DNA from: Brevibacterium sp. CS2
GTDB lineage: Bacteria > Actinomycetota > Actinomycetes > Actinomycetales > Brevibacteriaceae
Length of the DNA: 64,000 nucleotides
NCBI RefSeq assembly: GCF_005280295.1
Contig: NZ_CP040020.1
Coordinates: 1,860,001-1,924,000 of the forward strand
Direction: 5' to 3'
Under the pieces are notes generated by a model. The model was not told where the DNA came from, searched no databases, and saw nothing but the letters and a program-made list of their open reading frames with translations. Position 1 is the stretch's first letter; the number at the start of each line of letters is the position of its first letter. A program made the translations under genes and the position numbers. Below, piece by piece: positions 30,809 through 39,311 of this stretch.

Positions 30809-32599
30809 TCAGGCCTCGAACTCGACGAGCGGCTCGCCGGCGCGCACCGTGGCGCCCGGCTCGACGAGCACGCGCGCGACGGTCGCCGCGTGCGTCGCGG
30901 TGAGCGGCTGCTCCATCTTCATCGCCTCGATCACCGCGAGCCGCTGACCGGCCTCGACGGTGTCGCCGGCGGCGACCTCGACAGACACGATGGTGCCCTG
31001 CATGGGAGCGGTGAGGCGCGGCGAATCGTCCTCGCGGCGCGAGCCCCGTCGGCGCAGGCCGCCGCGCCGGGTGGCCGATCCGGGAGCCGCCGGGCGGGCG
31101 AGCTCGGCGGGGACCTTGACGGTCATCCGATGGCCCTCGACCTCGACGACGATGTCGATGACGTCCTCGGCGGGCTGGGTGTGCACGGACATGGGTTCCT
31201 CCGGAGTGTCGAACTGGGGCATGTAGGTCGACTGCAGCCAGTGCGTCGACACGGTGAAGTCCTCGGTGAAGGCCGGTTCGTCGACGAGCCGGCGGTGGAG
31301 CGGGATGAGGGTGCGCACACCCTCGATGGTGAACTCGTCGAGCGCGCGGCGGGCGCGCGCGAGCGCCTGCGCGCGGTCCTCGCCGGTGACGATGAGCTTG
31401 GCGAGCATCGGGTCGAAGTCGGTGCCGACCTCGGTGCCGGTGCCCACGCCGGAGTCGAGCCGGATGCCCGGCCCGGCGGGCGGGATGTAGCGGGTGATCC
31501 GACCGGTCGCGGGGAAGAAGCCGCGGCGGGCGTCCTCGGCGTTGATCCGGAACTCGATCGAATGGCCGCGCGGGGCGGGGAGCTCCGGCGGCAGGGACTC
31601 GCCGGCGGCGATCCGCAGCTGCCAGGCGACGAGGTCGACCCCGGCGACCTCCTCGGTCACCGTGTGCTCGACCTGGATCCGGGCGTTGACCTCCATGAAT
31701 GTCGGGCGCCCGTCGCGGCCGAGCAGGAACTCGCACGTCGCGGCGCCGACGTAGCCGACCTCGGCGAGGATGCGCCGCGAGGCCTCGGTCACCGTCTCCT
31801 GCTGCTCGGGGGTGAGGAACGGGGCGGGCGCCTCCTCGACGATCTTCTGGTTGCGCCGCTGCAGGGTGCAGTCGCGGGTGGACACCACGTGGACGGTGCC
31901 GGCGGCATCGACGAGGCACTGCGTCTCGACGTGCCGGGGGTCGACGATCTGCTGCTCGAGGAGGCACTCGCCGCGGCCGAAGGCGCTGCGCGCCTCCCGG
32001 GTGGCGGACTCGAGGGCCGGCTGCAGCTCGGAGGCGTCCGCCGCGGTGCGGAAGCCGCGCCCGCCGCCGCCGTAGACGGCCTTGACGGCCACGGGGTAGC
32101 CGATCTCCTCGGCGATCCGCCGGGCCTCCTCCAGGCCCTCCACCGCGCCGCCGGAGCCGCGCGTGATCGGGGCATCGACGGCCTCGGCGACGGCGCGGGC
32201 TCCGGCCTTGTCGCCGAGCCGGGCGATCGCCGCCGGCGGCGGGCCCACCCACACGAGGCCGGCGTCGAGCACGGCCTGAGCGAAGTCGGGGCTCTCCGCG
32301 AGGTACCCGTAGCCGGGGTGCACGGCGTCGGCGCCGGACCTCCGGGCGAGATCGAGGAGTCGGGTGATGCTGAGGTAGGTGTCGGCGGGTCCGAGCCCGT
32401 CGAGCAGCCAGGCGTCGTCGGCGAGCCGGACGAAGTCGGCGTCTGCGTCCGGCCGGGTGTAGGCGGCGATCGCGCGGATCCGGAGGTCGTGGCAGGCGCG
32501 GATGATGCGCAGGGCGATCTCTCCGCGGTTGGCGATGAACACCGCGCGGACCGGCCGGTGCGTCACGCTCGCGGAGTACTCCGCGGCCAGCTGACTCAT
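30809..32599 (-). CDS. accA3: acyl-CoA carboxylase alpha chain (biotin carboxylase plus biotin carrier)
   Basis: 596 residues from ATG 32599 (MSQLAAEYSASVTHRPVRAV), with AGGAG upstream. The biotin carboxylase domain (about 18-460) begins VFIANRGEIALRIIRACHD and includes the ATP-grasp glycine loop AVYGGGGRGFR, the catalytic EVNARIQVEH and the C-terminal DFDPMLAKLIV. The biotin carrier domain at the C-terminus has the biotinylated lysine K561 in EAMKMEQP. Such alpha chains serve acetyl- and propionyl-CoA carboxylases for fatty and mycolic acid synthesis. No carboxyltransferase gene is in the window. The gene symbol is by analogy with mycobacteria. Confidence 0.92.
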   Translation of the reverse strand: MSQLAAEYSASVTHRPVRAVFIANRGEIALRIIRACHDLRIRAIAAYTRPDADADFVRLADDAWLLDGLGPADTYLSITRLLDLARRSGADAVHPGYGYLAESPDFAQAVLDAGLVWVGPPPAAIARLGDKAGARAVAEAVDAPITRGSGGAVEGLEEARRIAEEIGYPVAVKAVYGGGGRGFRTAADASELQPALESATREARSAFGRGECLLEQQIVDPRHVETQCLVDAAGTVHVVSTRDCTLQRRNQKIVEEAPAPFLTPEQQETVTEASRRILAEVGYVGAATCEFLLGRDGRPTFMEVNARIQVEHTVTEEVAGVDLVAWQLRIAAGESLPPELPAPRGHSIEFRINAEDARRGFFPATGRITRYIPPAGPGIRLDSGVGTGTEVGTDFDPMLAKLIVTGEDRAQALARARRALDEFTIEGVRTLIPLHRRLVDEPAFTEDFTVSTHWLQSTYMPQFDTPEEPMSVHTQPAEDVIDIVVEVEGHRMTVKVPAELARPAAPGSATRRGGLRRRGSRREDDSPRLTAPMQGTIVSVEVAAGDTVEAGQRLAVIEAMKMEQPLTATHAATVARVLVEPGATVRAGEPLVEFEA

Positions 32600-32723
32600 G
32601 TGGGGGACTCCTGAGGACGGAACGACATGGAACAGGTCAAACCTAGAGACCCCCGCCAAACACTTGTCGCCGATCGACAAAAGACTTGGATGAACTTCTC
32701 CCGGCGCCGCGGGAGTGTCGCGC

Positions 32724-33440
32724 TCAGTCGCGGGCGTCCCACAGGGACGGCCAGAACACGCCGAGCCCGGTGACGAGCCGGCGGAGCACCGGCAGGCTCA
32801 GGCCGATGACATTGTGGTGGTCGCCCTCGATCCCGGTGACGAAGGCGCCGCCGAAGCCGTCGATCGTCAGTGCGCCGGCGACCTCGAGGGGCTCCCCGGT
32901 GGCGATGTAGGCGTCGAGCTCGGCCGGGCTCGGCCGGGCGGTGCGGATGACGGTGCTCGCCGTCTCGACTGTGATGCCGGTGAGGCCCCATCCCGCCTGC
33001 GCGTGCCCGGACGCGGTCGGTGCTGCGTCCGGGGCGGGGCTCCCGGCGGGGGCGTTGCGGTCGAGCCGCGCGACGCAGTGACCGGTGTGCAGGAGGGCCG
33101 TGGTCCCGCCCATCTCCTCCCACACCCGGCGGGTCGCCTCGGCGGTGTGGGGCTTGCCCACCGGCCTGCCGCCGAGCTCGAGGATCGAGTCCGAGGCGAT
33201 GAGCACCGCGGTGCCGGAGTCCCCGGGGATCTCTGCGGTGCCGGTGAGGATGCGGTCGAGCACGGTCCGGCCCTTCGCCTCCGCGAGCACCCCGGCCAGC
33301 GTGCGGACATCGGCATCCGGATGGGCGGCCTCGACGGCAGCCTCGTCGACGCCGGAGACGATGACGTGCGGCGTGATGCCGGACCCGGCGAGGATCCTCC
33401 GGCGCGACGGCGAGGCGGAGGCGAGGACGACGGCGGTCAT
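32724..33440 (-). CDS. maf: Maf-family nucleotide pyrophosphatase
   Basis: 238 residues. The Maf start motif LASASPSRRRILAGSGI is followed by SGVDEAAVE, the catalytic segment VLIASDSILELGGRPVGKPHT, and IEGDHHNVIGLSLPVLRRL near the C-terminus. Maf proteins hydrolyse non-canonical or UTP/CTP-type nucleotides and have been linked to septum control. An insertion of about 20 residues, Ala/Pro-rich (APAGSPAPDAAPTASGHA), is present in mid-protein. The start overlaps the stop of the SGNH hydrolase gene (ATGA), so the two form an operon. Confidence 0.92.
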   Translation of the reverse strand: MTAVVLASASPSRRRILAGSGITPHVIVSGVDEAAVEAAHPDADVRTLAGVLAEAKGRTVLDRILTGTAEIPGDSGTAVLIASDSILELGGRPVGKPHTAEATRRVWEEMGGTTALLHTGHCVARLDRNAPAGSPAPDAAPTASGHAQAGWGLTGITVETASTVIRTARPSPAELDAYIATGEPLEVAGALTIDGFGGAFVTGIEGDHHNVIGLSLPVLRRLVTGLGVFWPSLWDARD

Positions 33441-34387
33441 GCGGAGAGCTCCTCGGGATCGGCGGCCGGTCCTGCGGAGGCCGAGGGTGGGGGTGCGTCG
33501 TGCTCCGCGGCGGGGTGCGCGGTGGGCTCGGTGCCGGAGGCGATCGACACGGGCGCGGCGAGGTCTTCGGCGATCCGGTGGACGATCGCCGCGGCGAGCT
33601 GCGCGCAGCCGAGCACGCTCGGATAGCGGCCGCCGGTGCTGACCAGCCCGATCCGGGTGGTGCCGGTGAGCGTCTGGTTGAGCGACACGGGCAGCGCACC
33701 GGTGCTCACCGCGGTCAGCCACTGGGAGCCCGACAGCACACGCGAGCTGCGGCGGAGCACGTCGCGCAGCGGTCGGCCGATCGAGGGGAGGAGACCGAGG
33801 TTGGGCACGGTGAGCACGATGACCCGGTACCCGCCCTCGCGCTGCAGTCGGTTGATCACCGTCGACAGGACCGGCAGCCCGATCGTGCCGCTGATCGGAT
33901 GGACGAGGTCGGCGGTGCCCATCGACACGACGGCGTAGCGCGGTTCGCCGCCGCCGGTGCGCGAGCGGCGCATCCGGCGGTCGGTGAGCACGGCCGACAC
34001 CTGCCCGAGGAGGTCGTCGGCCCCGGCGGACGGCGCGGCGACGACGCGCAGCCGCACGTCCTCGCCGACGAGGCGGGCCACGCCGCGGGCGATGAGCATC
34101 CCCTGGGTGCGGCGTCGGGAGCCGACGTCGAGGCCGGCGACCCACGAGTCCCCGAGCACGGCGACGGCCGGCAGGTCCTCGTCGGCGCGGCTCTCGACCA
34201 GCGGGATGCCGCGGCCGGTGGAGCGGTCGACGCGGAGCGCGGGCTGCGGCACCGGGCGGCGACCGTCCTGCTCGACGGCGGTCCGCAGACGGGCGGATTG
34301 GAGGCGCAGCTGCACGCTGCCGAGCGCGAGCCCGAGCGCCGGCATGCCGACCCCGAGCGCGAGCCCCCACTTCGTCGTTCGCCGCAT
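33437..34387 (-). CDS. SGNH/GDSL-family hydrolase-like protein
   Basis: 316 residues. An N-terminal signal-anchor (about 8-26, LALGVGMPALGLALGSVQL) suggests secretion or membrane anchoring. Block I AVAVLGDSWVAGLDVGSRR contains the catalytic serine in GDSW. Block III-like VVSMGTADL follows, and the C-terminal Asp/His pair is uncertain. SGNH hydrolases act on esters of lipids or sugars; this substrate is not predictable. A disordered tail rich in Ala and Pro ends the protein. It is divergent from the AI-2E transporter gene with only 48 bases between, and overlaps maf. Confidence 0.82.
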   Translation of the reverse strand: MRRTTKWGLALGVGMPALGLALGSVQLRLQSARLRTAVEQDGRRPVPQPALRVDRSTGRGIPLVESRADEDLPAVAVLGDSWVAGLDVGSRRRTQGMLIARGVARLVGEDVRLRVVAAPSAGADDLLGQVSAVLTDRRMRRSRTGGGEPRYAVVSMGTADLVHPISGTIGLPVLSTVINRLQREGGYRVIVLTVPNLGLLPSIGRPLRDVLRRSSRVLSGSQWLTAVSTGALPVSLNQTLTGTTRIGLVSTGGRYPSVLGCAQLAAAIVHRIAEDLAAPVSIASGTEPTAHPAAEHDAPPPSASAGPAADPEELSA

Positions 34388-34422
34388 CTCCGTCCTTTCG
34401 GTTCCGTGGCGAGTCTAGGCGA

Positions 34423-34428
34423 TACAGT
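34423..34428 (+). promoter_or_regulatory. putative -10 element of the AI-2E transporter gene (TACAGT)
   Basis: TACAGT ends seven bases before ATG 34436, inside a 48-base divergent intergenic region with no Shine-Dalgarno sequence. A leaderless transcript is likely. Confidence 0.45.
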
Positions 34429-34435
34429 GGGGCCC

Positions 34436-35902
34436 ATGGCCAACGAGACCCGGACCGGGATGACCCGGCGACTGCGCAGTGTGTGGGACGAATTCAGGCT
34501 CCGTCGCGACCAAGCGGTCCAGCGCCCCGGCGGCAGCTTCGGCACCCTCGCCCCCGGGCCGGCGGTCTACGCCGAGCCGACCGAGGACGAGCTCGGGCGC
34601 GGGGCCTACGAGCCCTACGTCGCCCCGCCCATGCGGCTCGCCGCGGCGTGGAGCTGGCGCACCATCGTCGTGCTCGCCGGGATCGGGGTCGCGCTGTGGC
34701 TGCTGTCCAAGGTCAGCATGATCGTCCTGCCGGCGCTCATCGCGCTCCTCATCTCCGCGCTCCTGTCCCCGCTCGTCGGCCTGCTGCGCCGGATCGGGCT
34801 GCCCCAGGTGCTCGCCTCGTTGATCTCATTCGTCGGCTTCATCGTGTTCGTCGTCGGCCTGCTCTACCTCGTCGGCCAGCAGATCGTCGTCGGCTTCACC
34901 GACCTCGCCGACCAGGTCGTCGCCGGCTTCCGCTCGATCAGCGACTGGCTCCAGGGCAATCCGTTCGGCCTCGAGTCCGCGCGCATCTCCCAGGCGATCG
35001 ACGACGGCGTCAACCAGGCCACCGTCTACCTGCAGGGCCACTCCTCGCAGATCCTCGGCGGGGCGGTCGGCGCGGCGAGCTCGGTGGGCAGCTTCCTCAC
35101 CGGTCTCCTCCTCACCCTGTTCACCGCCTTCTTCTTCCTCTACGACGGCCGCAGCATCTTCAGCTGGTTCGTCGGGCTCCTGCCCAAGCCCGCCCGTGCC
35201 CAGGCGGAGGGCGCGGCGCTGCGCGGCTGGCAGACCCTCGTCCAGTACGTGCGGGTGCAGATCATCGTCGCCGGCGTCGACTCGGTCGGCATCGGCATCG
35301 GCGCGTTCTTCCTCGGGCTGCCGCTCGTCATCCCGCTCACCGTGCTCGTCTTCCTCGGCTCCTTCATCCCGATCGTCGGTGCGGTGGCCACCGGCGCCAT
35401 CGCGGTCATCGTCGCGCTCGTCTCGCAGGGCTTCGTCTCCGCGCTCATCATGCTCGGCGTCGTGCTCCTCGTGCAGCAGATCGAGGGCAACGTCCTGCAG
35501 CCGTTCATCATGGGCAAGGCCGTCTCCGTCCACCCGCTCGCGGTGGTCCTCGCGGTGGCCGCCGGCGGGTTCCTCTACGGCATCCCCGGCGCGCTCTTCG
35601 CCGTCCCGCTCATCGCGGTGATCAACACTGTCGTCCTCTACCTCTCCGGCAAGGACGTCTTCGCCCCGGACGAGGAGGCGAAGACGACGGTCGAGGACGG
35701 CGAGGAGAGACCCGTGCTCGACGACGACCCGGACGACTCCCCGCTGCGCACCTCGCTGCAGGAGGAGCAGGACCCGGCGCCGCAGGCGCACGGATCATCC
35801 GCGCGCGGGTCGCAGGCGAAGGACGCCGCGCAGGCACGCGGCACAGATGCACCGGCCTCGGGGCGCGGACCCGGCTCGGGGGATCCCGACACCCGGCTCT
35901 GA
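34436..35902 (+). CDS. AI-2E (PerM-like) family transporter
   Basis: 488 residues. The membrane core (about 65-400) has seven to eight helices, starting TIVVLAGIGVALWLLSKVSM, with the signature region LLLTLFTAFFFLYDGRSIFSWF and LVFLGSFIPIVGAVATGAIAVIVAL. The family motif GNVLQPFIMGKAVSVHPLAVVLAV is also present. Members export AI-2 in some bacteria or act as Na+/H+ antiporters; substrate unknown here. The hydrophilic C-terminal tail of about 85 residues (from YLSGKDVFAPDEEAK) is long and acidic for the family. It ends at a strong bidirectional terminator facing greA. Confidence 0.9.
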   Translation: MANETRTGMTRRLRSVWDEFRLRRDQAVQRPGGSFGTLAPGPAVYAEPTEDELGRGAYEPYVAPPMRLAAAWSWRTIVVLAGIGVALWLLSKVSMIVLPALIALLISALLSPLVGLLRRIGLPQVLASLISFVGFIVFVVGLLYLVGQQIVVGFTDLADQVVAGFRSISDWLQGNPFGLESARISQAIDDGVNQATVYLQGHSSQILGGAVGAASSVGSFLTGLLLTLFTAFFFLYDGRSIFSWFVGLLPKPARAQAEGAALRGWQTLVQYVRVQIIVAGVDSVGIGIGAFFLGLPLVIPLTVLVFLGSFIPIVGAVATGAIAVIVALVSQGFVSALIMLGVVLLVQQIEGNVLQPFIMGKAVSVHPLAVVLAVAAGGFLYGIPGALFAVPLIAVINTVVLYLSGKDVFAPDEEAKTTVEDGEERPVLDDDPDDSPLRTSLQEEQDPAPQAHGSSARGSQAKDAAQARGTDAPASGRGPGSGDPDTRL

Positions 35903-35933
35903 GTCGGGGTCCGGCCGCCGGGCGCACCGACGC

Positions 35934-35965
35934 GAACGGCCCGGGGGGTGAGCCCCGGGCCGTTC
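35934..35965. terminator. bidirectional terminator between AI-2E transporter gene and greA
   Basis: A 13-base-pair perfect stem (35934-35946 with 35953-35965, core AACGGCCCGGGG) and a 6-base loop sit between convergent genes. Confidence 0.82.
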
Positions 35966-36008
35966 TGCTGCGTCGATCGCTGCGTGCCGGATGGTCTCCG
36001 GCGGCGCA

Positions 36009-36506
36009 TCAGCCGGTGTAGGCCTCGATGCGCTTGACGGTGACGGCGATGGTCTTGCCGCTGGGCGCCTCGTACTCGGCGGTGTCGTCGACCTTCTTGC
36101 CGTTGACGGCCGCGCCGAGGGGAGCCTGCTCGGACACGACGTTGATCGTCTCGTTCTCGTCGACGATCTCGCGGGAGCCGAGCAGGAAGGTGAGCTCGCG
36201 GCCGCCGGCGTCGACGGTGATGACCTTGCCGGGGGAGACCACCGTGGTGTCGGTGTCGGTCTCGCCCACCTGGGCGCGCGCGAGCAGGTGCTCGAGCTGA
36301 CGGATCCGGGCCTCCTGCTTACCCTGCTCCTCGCGTGCGGCGTGGTAGCCGCCGTTCTCCTTGAGGTCGCCCTCGTCGCGGGCGGCCTCGATGCGCTCGG
36401 CGATCTCGACACGACCGGGCCCCTTGAGGTGCTCGAGCTCCTTGGTCAGGCGATCGAAGGCCTCCTGGCTGAGCCAGGTCTCCTCACCCGTGATGTCCTC
36501 GGTCAT
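36009..36506 (-). CDS. greA: transcription elongation factor GreA
   Basis: 165 residues, normal GreA length. The N-terminal antiparallel coiled coil (about 12-80: LSQEAFDRLTKELEHLKGPGRVEIAERIEAARDEGDLKENGGYHAA) carries the acidic tip residues D44 and E45-type positions in DEGDLKEN that stimulate RNA cleavage by stalled polymerase. The C-terminal FKBP-like domain ends ISVT-like AVTVKRIEAYTG. It neighbours DUF4307 and mca as in mycobacteria (Rv1080c-Rv1082). Its leader contains two hairpins (36521-36539 and 36554-36581). Confidence 0.95.
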   Translation of the reverse strand: MTEDITGEETWLSQEAFDRLTKELEHLKGPGRVEIAERIEAARDEGDLKENGGYHAAREEQGKQEARIRQLEHLLARAQVGETDTDTTVVSPGKVITVDAGGRELTFLLGSREIVDENETINVVSEQAPLGAAVNGKKVDDTAEYEAPSGKTIAVTVKRIEAYTG

Positions 36507-36520
36507 GTCACTCCTAATCC

Positions 36521-36539
36521 CGGCCGCAGGCTGCGGCCG
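36521..36539. other. small hairpin in the greA leader
   Basis: CGGCCGCAG and CTGCGGCCG (36521-36539) form a nine-base-pair stem with a one-base centre, ending about 14 bases upstream of the greA ATG. It could influence greA translation. It may equally be chance in such GC-rich DNA. Confidence 0.35.
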
Positions 36540-36553
36540 AACTGCAATGAGAA

Positions 36554-36581
36554 CTCCCGGGAGCCGGTCGGCTTCCGGGAG
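36554..36581 (-). terminator. terminator after the DUF4307 gene
   Basis: CTCCCGGGAGCC (36554-36565) pairs with GGCTTCCGGGAG (36570-36581) with one G-T wobble and a 4-base loop. It lies 25 bases past the DUF4307 stop and is followed on the minus strand by TTCTCATT. Confidence 0.7.
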
Positions 36582-36605
36582 TGAACAGTGTTCGAAGGCT
36601 CCAGT

Positions 36606-37031
36606 TTAGTCGAGGAACCAGCAGGAATCCACATGCCCGCTCGCCGCGAGCTGGGTGGTCGCGATGTCGAGGCGGAGCTGCGCGGGGCGGGATTCGTCGG
36701 CCGCCGGGTCCGGATCGACGGTGACCTCGCGGAAGCCGACGATCGCCTCCTGCTCGTTCGTCGCCTGCACGATGCACTCGATCGTGCGCTCGGCGTCCGG
36801 GACGACGGACACGTGGGCGATGGTGCGGGTGGAGTCGACGACCTCGTAGCCGATCGTCGTGGGATCGGTCGGGGTGGTGCGCGGGGCGAAGGAGTACCAC
36901 GCGGCGAGCGCGATCATCACGGTGATGCCCGCGGCGGCGGCGATCGCGAGGCCGCGGCGGCGCGGCGGTCGGCGGGCCGGTGGACGGGCGCTCCCGTACC
37001 GTTCGGCGATGGCGGCCTGTGCCGTGGTCAT
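36606..37031 (-). CDS. DUF4307 membrane protein
   Basis: 141 residues. A Pro/Arg-rich cytoplasmic N-terminus precedes one transmembrane helix (about 27-47, LAIAAAAGITVMIALAAWYSF). An extracytoplasmic domain follows (TTIGYEVVDSTRTIAHVSVVPDAERTIECIVQATNEQEAIVGF) that ends with a conserved Cys (DSCWFLD). It matches the DUF4307 family (Rv1081c), which is always near greA and mca. Two cysteines outside the membrane could form a disulfide. The function is unknown. Confidence 0.88.
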   Translation of the reverse strand: MTTAQAAIAERYGSARPPARRPPRRRGLAIAAAAGITVMIALAAWYSFAPRTTPTDPTTIGYEVVDSTRTIAHVSVVPDAERTIECIVQATNEQEAIVGFREVTVDPDPAADESRPAQLRLDIATTQLAASGHVDSCWFLD

Positions 37032-37162
37032 ATGCTGTCGATCCCGATTCGTCTCGTGTCCGTGCGGCGCACTAATCTAGAGTAGTCGAATTGTCGTCCC
37101 TCCGGATAGCCCGCCCCCGCGGTGCGGACCCGGTGGGCCCGTGTCGAGAGGTTCCGCCACCC

Positions 37163-38146
37163 ATGAGTCACCCGTCCTCGGAGTCACTGCCCTACCACGG
37201 ACTGCGTCTGCTGGCGGTGCACGCTCACCCCGACGACGAATCCTCCAAGGGGGCGGCGACGACCGCCCTCTACGCCGAGCGCGGGGCGCGGGTGATGATC
37301 GCGACGATGACCGGCGGGGAGGCCGGGGACATCCTCAACCCGGCGCTGCTCCAGAGTCCGCAGGCCGCCCGCGACATCGCCGGGCTGCGCCGCGACGAGA
37401 TGGCCCGCGCGGCCGCCGAGCTCGGCGCCGAGCACCGCTGGATCGGCTTCGTCGACTCCGGGCTGCCCGAGGGCGACCCGGCCGTCGAGACCCCGCACGG
37501 CTGCTTCTACCGGACCCCCACCGCGGTCGCCGCACGTCCGCTCGTGCACCTCATCCGCAGCTTCCGGCCGCACGTCGTCACCACCTACGACGAGCTCGGG
37601 GGCTACCCGCACCCGGACCACATCAAGACCCACGAGGTGACGATGGCGGCAGTCGAATCCGCCGCCCACCCGGAGGACAACCCGGAGCTCGGCGAGCCCT
37701 GGCAGGTGCAGAAGGTCTACTACAACCAGGACCTCTCCCCGACGAAATGGCTCATCATCCACGAGCGGATGCTCGCCGACGGGCTCGAATCGCCGTTCGG
37801 CGAGATGCTCGAGCGCTACCGGGAGCGGGCGGACACGCGTCGCACCTGGCTGTCGACCCGGATCGAGTGCCGCGAGCACTTCGAGCAGCGCGACCGTGCG
37901 CTGCTCGCCCACGCCACCCAGATCGATCCGGAGGGCGGGTTCTTCACCGGGGCCCGTGAGGCCTCGAAGAAGTACTGGACCTCGGAGGAGTTCGAGCTCG
38001 CCCTCGACTTCACCGGACGGGACCCGCTCGACGGCGCACAGGAGTTCGTCGAATCGGATCTGTTCGCCGGCGTGATCGACGACTCAGGGCGGCGAGTGCC
38101 CGACACCGGACCCCTGGGTCCGGGTGCCCGAGAGGACGAGGGATGA
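37163..38146 (+). CDS. mca: mycothiol S-conjugate amidase
   Basis: 327-residue zinc amidase of the PIG-L/LmbE fold. It cleaves mycothiol S-conjugates to a mercapturic acid and GlcN-inositol, so the organism makes mycothiol. The zinc motif AVHAHPDDESSKGAATTALYA (H, D and D ligands) and the second motif GGYPHPDHIKTHEV are both present. KVYYNQDLSPTKWLIIHERM marks Mca, not MshB. The C-terminal 20 residues are low-complexity. The stop overlaps the ATG of the Rv1083-like gene (ATGA). It is divergent from DUF4307. Confidence 0.95.
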   Translation: MSHPSSESLPYHGLRLLAVHAHPDDESSKGAATTALYAERGARVMIATMTGGEAGDILNPALLQSPQAARDIAGLRRDEMARAAAELGAEHRWIGFVDSGLPEGDPAVETPHGCFYRTPTAVAARPLVHLIRSFRPHVVTTYDELGGYPHPDHIKTHEVTMAAVESAAHPEDNPELGEPWQVQKVYYNQDLSPTKWLIIHERMLADGLESPFGEMLERYRERADTRRTWLSTRIECREHFEQRDRALLAHATQIDPEGGFFTGAREASKKYWTSEEFELALDFTGRDPLDGAQEFVESDLFAGVIDDSGRRVPDTGPLGPGAREDEG

Positions 38147-38475
38147 ACGCCGCACTCATCGCGCTGGCCCAGTCGCCGGCGCCCACCGAGGACATCGAGT
38201 ACCCGGACCCGGTGCTCGTCACCCCGGGCACCATCGGCTTCCTCGTGACGTTCTTCATCGTGGTCGCGGCCATCTTCCTCATCCGCGACGCGCTCAAGCG
38301 CGTGCGCCGCGTGCGCGCCAAGGACCACGCGGTCGACCGCTACCCGATCCCGATGCGGCGTCCGGGCGAGGAGAACCAGCCCCTCAACCACGGCCACGAC
38401 GGGCAGGGCGATGCCGTCGGACCCGACTCGGATGTCGCGGACACGGATGCCGGGGACACCCCGCCTCGCACCTGA
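38143..38475 (+). CDS. Rv1083-like single-pass membrane protein
   Basis: 110 residues. One helix (about 28-48, TIGFLVTFFIVVAAIFLIRDA) is followed by a basic stretch (LKRVRRVRAKDH) and an acidic disordered tail. It corresponds in size, topology and position to Rv1083, a short membrane protein of unknown role. It is translationally coupled to mca by an ATGA overlap, so it may support mycothiol conjugate handling at the membrane. That last step is inference. Confidence 0.82.
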   Translation: MNAALIALAQSPAPTEDIEYPDPVLVTPGTIGFLVTFFIVVAAIFLIRDALKRVRRVRAKDHAVDRYPIPMRRPGEENQPLNHGHDGQGDAVGPDSDVADTDAGDTPPRT

Positions 38476-38490
38476 GCCGGACCGCCCGGC

Positions 38491-39251
38491 TCAGAGCTCG
38501 GGGTTCGTGGTCACCGCGCCGACGAGCAGGGCGGCGAGATGGCAGCCGAAGCCGAGCACCGTGAGGGTGTGGAAGATCTCGTGGTACCCGAACACCCGCG
38601 GGGCGGGGTCGGGCCGCTTGATGCCGTAGATCACCGCACCGGCGATGTAGAGCGCGCCGCCGACGATGACGAGGATCGCGACCGCGGGGTTCTCCTGCCA
38701 GATCTGGGGCAGGTGGCCGACCCCGGTGACCCCGATCCCGACGTAGACGGGGACGAACAGCCAGCGCGGGGCGGTCGTCCACACGATCCGGAAGATCACC
38801 CCGAGGATCGCACCGATCCACATGATGCTCAGCAGCACGGTGGCCGCGCCGCGATCGAGCATGAGGACGGCGAGCGGCGTGTAGGTGCCGGCGATGATGA
38901 GGAAGATGTTCGCGTGGTCGAGGCGGCGCAGGAGCAGCCGCACCCGCATCCGCCAGCGCCCGCGGTGGTAGACGGCCGAGGTGCCGAACAGCATCATGCC
39001 GGTGACGGTGAACACCGCCGCGGCCATGCGCGAGGCGATGGTGGGGGAGAGGATGATGAGTGCGAGCCCGCCGATCACGGCGAGCGGGAACGCCCCGGCG
39101 TGGACCCAGCCGCGCCACGAGGGCCTGATCTGCCCGGCCAGCCGACTGAGCTCGAGGCGGATCGCGCGGCCGCGCCGGCTGCCGTAGAAGCTGCCGCCGC
39201 CGGCGGGTGCCTCGGAGGGGGTTCGGGCGGCCGGGTGACGGGGGAATCCAT
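38491..39251 (-). pseudogene. hemolysin III family (TrhA-like) gene with an N-terminal frameshift
   Basis: The long frame (TAG-bounded, reading to codons around 39261) encodes a PAQR/hemolysin III protein: IRPSWRGWVHAGAFPLA followed by seven hydrophobic segments, the HRGRW motif, LDHANIFLIIAGTYTPLAVL and the C-terminal YHEIFHTLTVLGFGCHLAAL. These hold the conserved Asp and His residues. This frame has no ATG, GTG or TTG upstream of GTG 39078, and starting there would cut the first membrane helix in half. A good ATG at 39251 (MDSPVTRPPEPP) is in the adjacent frame. One extra C in the five-C run at 39217-39221 would join the two. Either the gene is frameshifted or the run is miscalled. The family is normally about 220-250 residues. 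Confidence 0.78.
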
Positions 39252-39298
39252 GCCACCGATTCTATCGGGCGCCGCATGCCGCTCCCGCGCGGGCCGGG

Positions 39299-39304
39299 TA
39301 CGCT
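39299..39304 (+). promoter_or_regulatory. putative -10 element of uppS (TACGCT)
   Basis: TACGCT ends seven bases before ATG 39312. It is divergent from the hemolysin III start and fits leaderless initiation. Confidence 0.4.
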
Positions 39305-39311
39305 GAGGACC

